From NCBI GenBank assembly GCA_025362495.1, contig JANYGI010000115.1, positions 1-33,239 on the forward strand: a stretch of DNA of 33,239 bases, written 5' to 3'. Below, one piece after another: positions 31,939-33,239 of the stretch; within the stretch, counting starts at the first letter, position 1; each line of letters begins with the position of its first letter. Made by a program: the position numbers and the translations under genes. This stretch comes from Byssovorax sp. Its GTDB lineage: Bacteria; Myxococcota_A; Polyangia; Polyangiales; Polyangiaceae. The notes under the pieces are model-generated. The model had not been told where the DNA came from and did not search any database. It was given only the letters and a program-made list of their open reading frames with translations.

Positions 31939-32990
31939 GGGCTGCCTCGCGTCGGCGCCGCGCGGCTGCCGGGAGCCGGACGCGTCAGCAGCGACGGGGC
32001 CGACGCGGGCGGCTCCGGCGTCGCGGGCTTCGCGGCCTGCGCCGGGCTCGCGGCTGCCGCCGTACACGCGCGGAGGATCTTCGGGCTGAGCTCGATCGGA
32101 TCGAGGCGCGTCGCGGGATCGGCGGTGCGCCACGCGCCGCACGCGGTCTCGGCGAGGCCGACGGCGTCCATCGCGGCGTAGGCCTCGGTGAGCACGCGAT
32201 TGACGGCGGCGATCTGCGGGCGCGACAGCTCGCCGTAGCCGAGCATGCGGTTTCCCCGGGCGATCGCCTCGACATAGCGGCCCGCGCGCGCGTCGGCGGC
32301 GAGCGTCGGCAGCTCCGCGTCGACCTTGCGCTGGGCCTCGCGCGTCTGCCCCGTGCCCTCGGCGCGCACCATGGCGAAGGCGGCCGCGGCCTCTTCTTTT
32401 CCGGCGGCCGTGAGCGGCAGATCGACGAGCGGCACCAGCACCACCTCGCCGCGGCGGATCGGCTCTTCTTTCTTGTGGTTGTAGCGATCGAGCATCCAGG
32501 CCTTGTCGCGCTCGCCGAGGTAGCGATAAGCGATCGTGAGCAGCGAGTCGTTCGCGCTCGCGACGACGCGGAGGTTGTACGGGATGATCAGCTCCTGGCC
32601 GTCGGAGGGCGCGAGCCACGGCATCGATGCGTTGGCGAGCGCGAGCGCGTCGCTGCGCCGCTCGTCGCCGAGCAGCGCTGTCGCGAGGGCGACCCAGGTG
32701 TCGCCGGCGACGGCGCGTCGGTAGCCGAGCGCGGGCACTTCGAGGCGCATTCCCGGCACGATCGGGATCCCGCCGCCGGCGTCGAGGCCGTTCGCGGCGA
32801 CCAGGATCTGCTCCATCTCGACGCGGCCGTAGGTGCGCTCGGCGATCTGCGCCAGCGTCTCACCCGCCTTCACCACGTGGGGGAACGCATGCGCTGCATC
32901 GGGGTGGCCGAGGATCGCCGCCCCGAGGCCCGCGATCGCGACGGCACGAGGAGCGAAACGGGGGAGCGTGGAGGGGCGTCGGGCCGGCAC
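31935..32990 (-). CDS. Exported LysM-repeat protein
   Basis: The 351-residue protein has a signal peptide with a twin Arg-free basic start, a hydrophobic core (about 16-28) and likely cleavage after AHA near 35. Three LysM-like units follow: 38-86 (HVVKAGETLAQIAERTYG ... MRLEVP), 90-137 (YRRAVAGDTWVALATALLG ... ELIIP) and 141-188 (RVVASANDSLLTIAYRYLG ... VVLVP). The first is the most typical. LysM binds N-acetylglucosamine chains, so the protein should sit in the periplasm on peptidoglycan. A helical region and an Ala/Pro-rich tail complete it. Its 4-base overlap with the kinase gene suggests a sensor-kinase pairing across the membrane, which is inference. Confidence 0.88.
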   Translation of the reverse strand: MPARRPSTLPRFAPRAVAIAGLGAAILGHPDAAHAFPHVVKAGETLAQIAERTYGRVEMEQILVAANGLDAGGGIPIVPGMRLEVPALGYRRAVAGDTWVALATALLGDERRSDALALANASMPWLAPSDGQELIIPYNLRVVASANDSLLTIAYRYLGERDKAWMLDRYNHKKEEPIRRGEVVLVPLVDLPLTAAGKEEAAAAFAMVRAEGTGQTREAQRKVDAELPTLAADARAGRYVEAIARGNRMLGYGELSRPQIAAVNRVLTEAYAAMDAVGLAETACGAWRTADPATRLDPIELSPKILRACTAAAASPAQAAKPATPEPPASAPSLLTRPAPGSRAAPTRGSP

Positions 32991-33042
32991 GGGCGACAGG
33001 CTACCAGACGACCGCGGAGGAAGGGCGCCGCGAGGAGAACCC

Positions 33043-33086
33043 GGCCCCTCACCCCCGGCCCCTCTCCCGAAGGGCGATGGGAGGGG
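33043..33086. repeat. C-rich interspersed-type repeat with hairpin
   Basis: GGCCCCTC occurs twice (33043-33050 and 33057-33064) inside a pyrimidine-rich tract. CCCCTCTCCC (33059-33068) can fold on GGGAGGGG (33079-33086). I recall very similar CCCTCACCCCCGGCCCCTC elements scattered between genes in several large bacterial genomes; this could not be checked here. Confidence 0.5.
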
Positions 33087-33131
33087 AAGCCGGAACCGTC
33101 CTAGAGCACCGAACAGGTTGAAGAGTCGGAG

Positions 33132-33226
33132 AATTCACAGGGAGGCGAGGAGGACTGGGAGACCCGAGGGAAAATCCTTCCCGATCTTCCTCTCACCTCC
33201 CCGTCTCCTCGCCTCCCTGTTGAATT
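33132..33226. repeat. Long inverted repeat followed by a T-run at the window end
   Basis: ACAGGGAGGCGAGGAG (33137-33152) is perfectly complementary to CTCCTCGCCTCCCTGT (33205-33220). Both arms extend outward through AATTC/GAATT with one-base slips, giving about 22 paired bases around a 50-base loop. The loop contains a smaller GGGAA/TTCCC stem (33168-33182). T6 ends the window 7 bases after the arm. It may be a plus-strand terminator for a gene not in the window, or a small mobile repeat. No gene is seen in 32991-33239. Confidence 0.6.
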
Positions 33227-33239
33227 TCCGGTCTTTTTT

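Overview
The window looks like a chromosome segment of a high-GC, Gram-negative predator-type bacterium, most likely a myxobacterium of the Polyangia/Sorangiineae group. The grounds are very high GC with strong third-position bias, two proteins ending in MYXO-CTERM-like tails (Gly-Cys, one membrane helix, Arg cluster), a Hanks-type Ser/Thr kinase, an IgGFc-binding-type lipoprotein, a stand-alone NRPS, and a type VI secretion (T6SS) spike island without the rest of the apparatus. No rRNA, tRNA, CRISPR array or recognisable insertion sequence was seen.

Left part (1-6.6 kb), metals: a minus-strand cbiM-cbiN-cbiQ-cbiO operon encodes a complete ECF-type cobalt/nickel importer. A 91-residue Cys-containing protein on the plus strand separates it from a second minus-strand operon: a CobW/COG0523 GTPase metallochaperone, a WD40 propeller protein, and a His-rich protein that I read as a catalytically dead metallophosphoesterase.

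Next (6.6-14.1 kb), a T6SS spike island: a protein with a duplicated domain, a VgrG with a C-terminal peptidoglycan-binding domain, an intact metallophosphoesterase (candidate effector), an abutting small membrane protein (candidate immunity protein), a beta-rich unknown, and a divergent PAAR-like (DUF4280) tip protein. The active phosphoesterase is clearly homologous to the dead one in the neighbouring CobW operon. This is the most unusual relationship in the window.

Middle (14.1-23.4 kb): a DEAD-box RNA helicase; a VanY-type carboxypeptidase lipoprotein with two Ig-like domains; a conserved small unknown; a 1336-residue C-A-T-TE NRPS with a near-cysteine specificity code; and a broken ftsH whose AAA+ ATPase core has been excised, leaving the membrane anchor and an intact M41 zinc protease joined by a GTGA overlap.

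Right part (23.4-33.2 kb): a TPR plus SMI1/KNR4 protein, a Uma2-family nuclease, a secreted MBL-fold hydrolase, an IgGFc-binding-type lipoprotein, a MYXO-CTERM surface protein with a SPD-2/Hydin-like domain, and a translationally coupled LysM protein/Ser-Thr kinase pair. The last 200 bases hold two inverted-repeat elements and no gene. All family assignments are from reading the translations; no database search was run.
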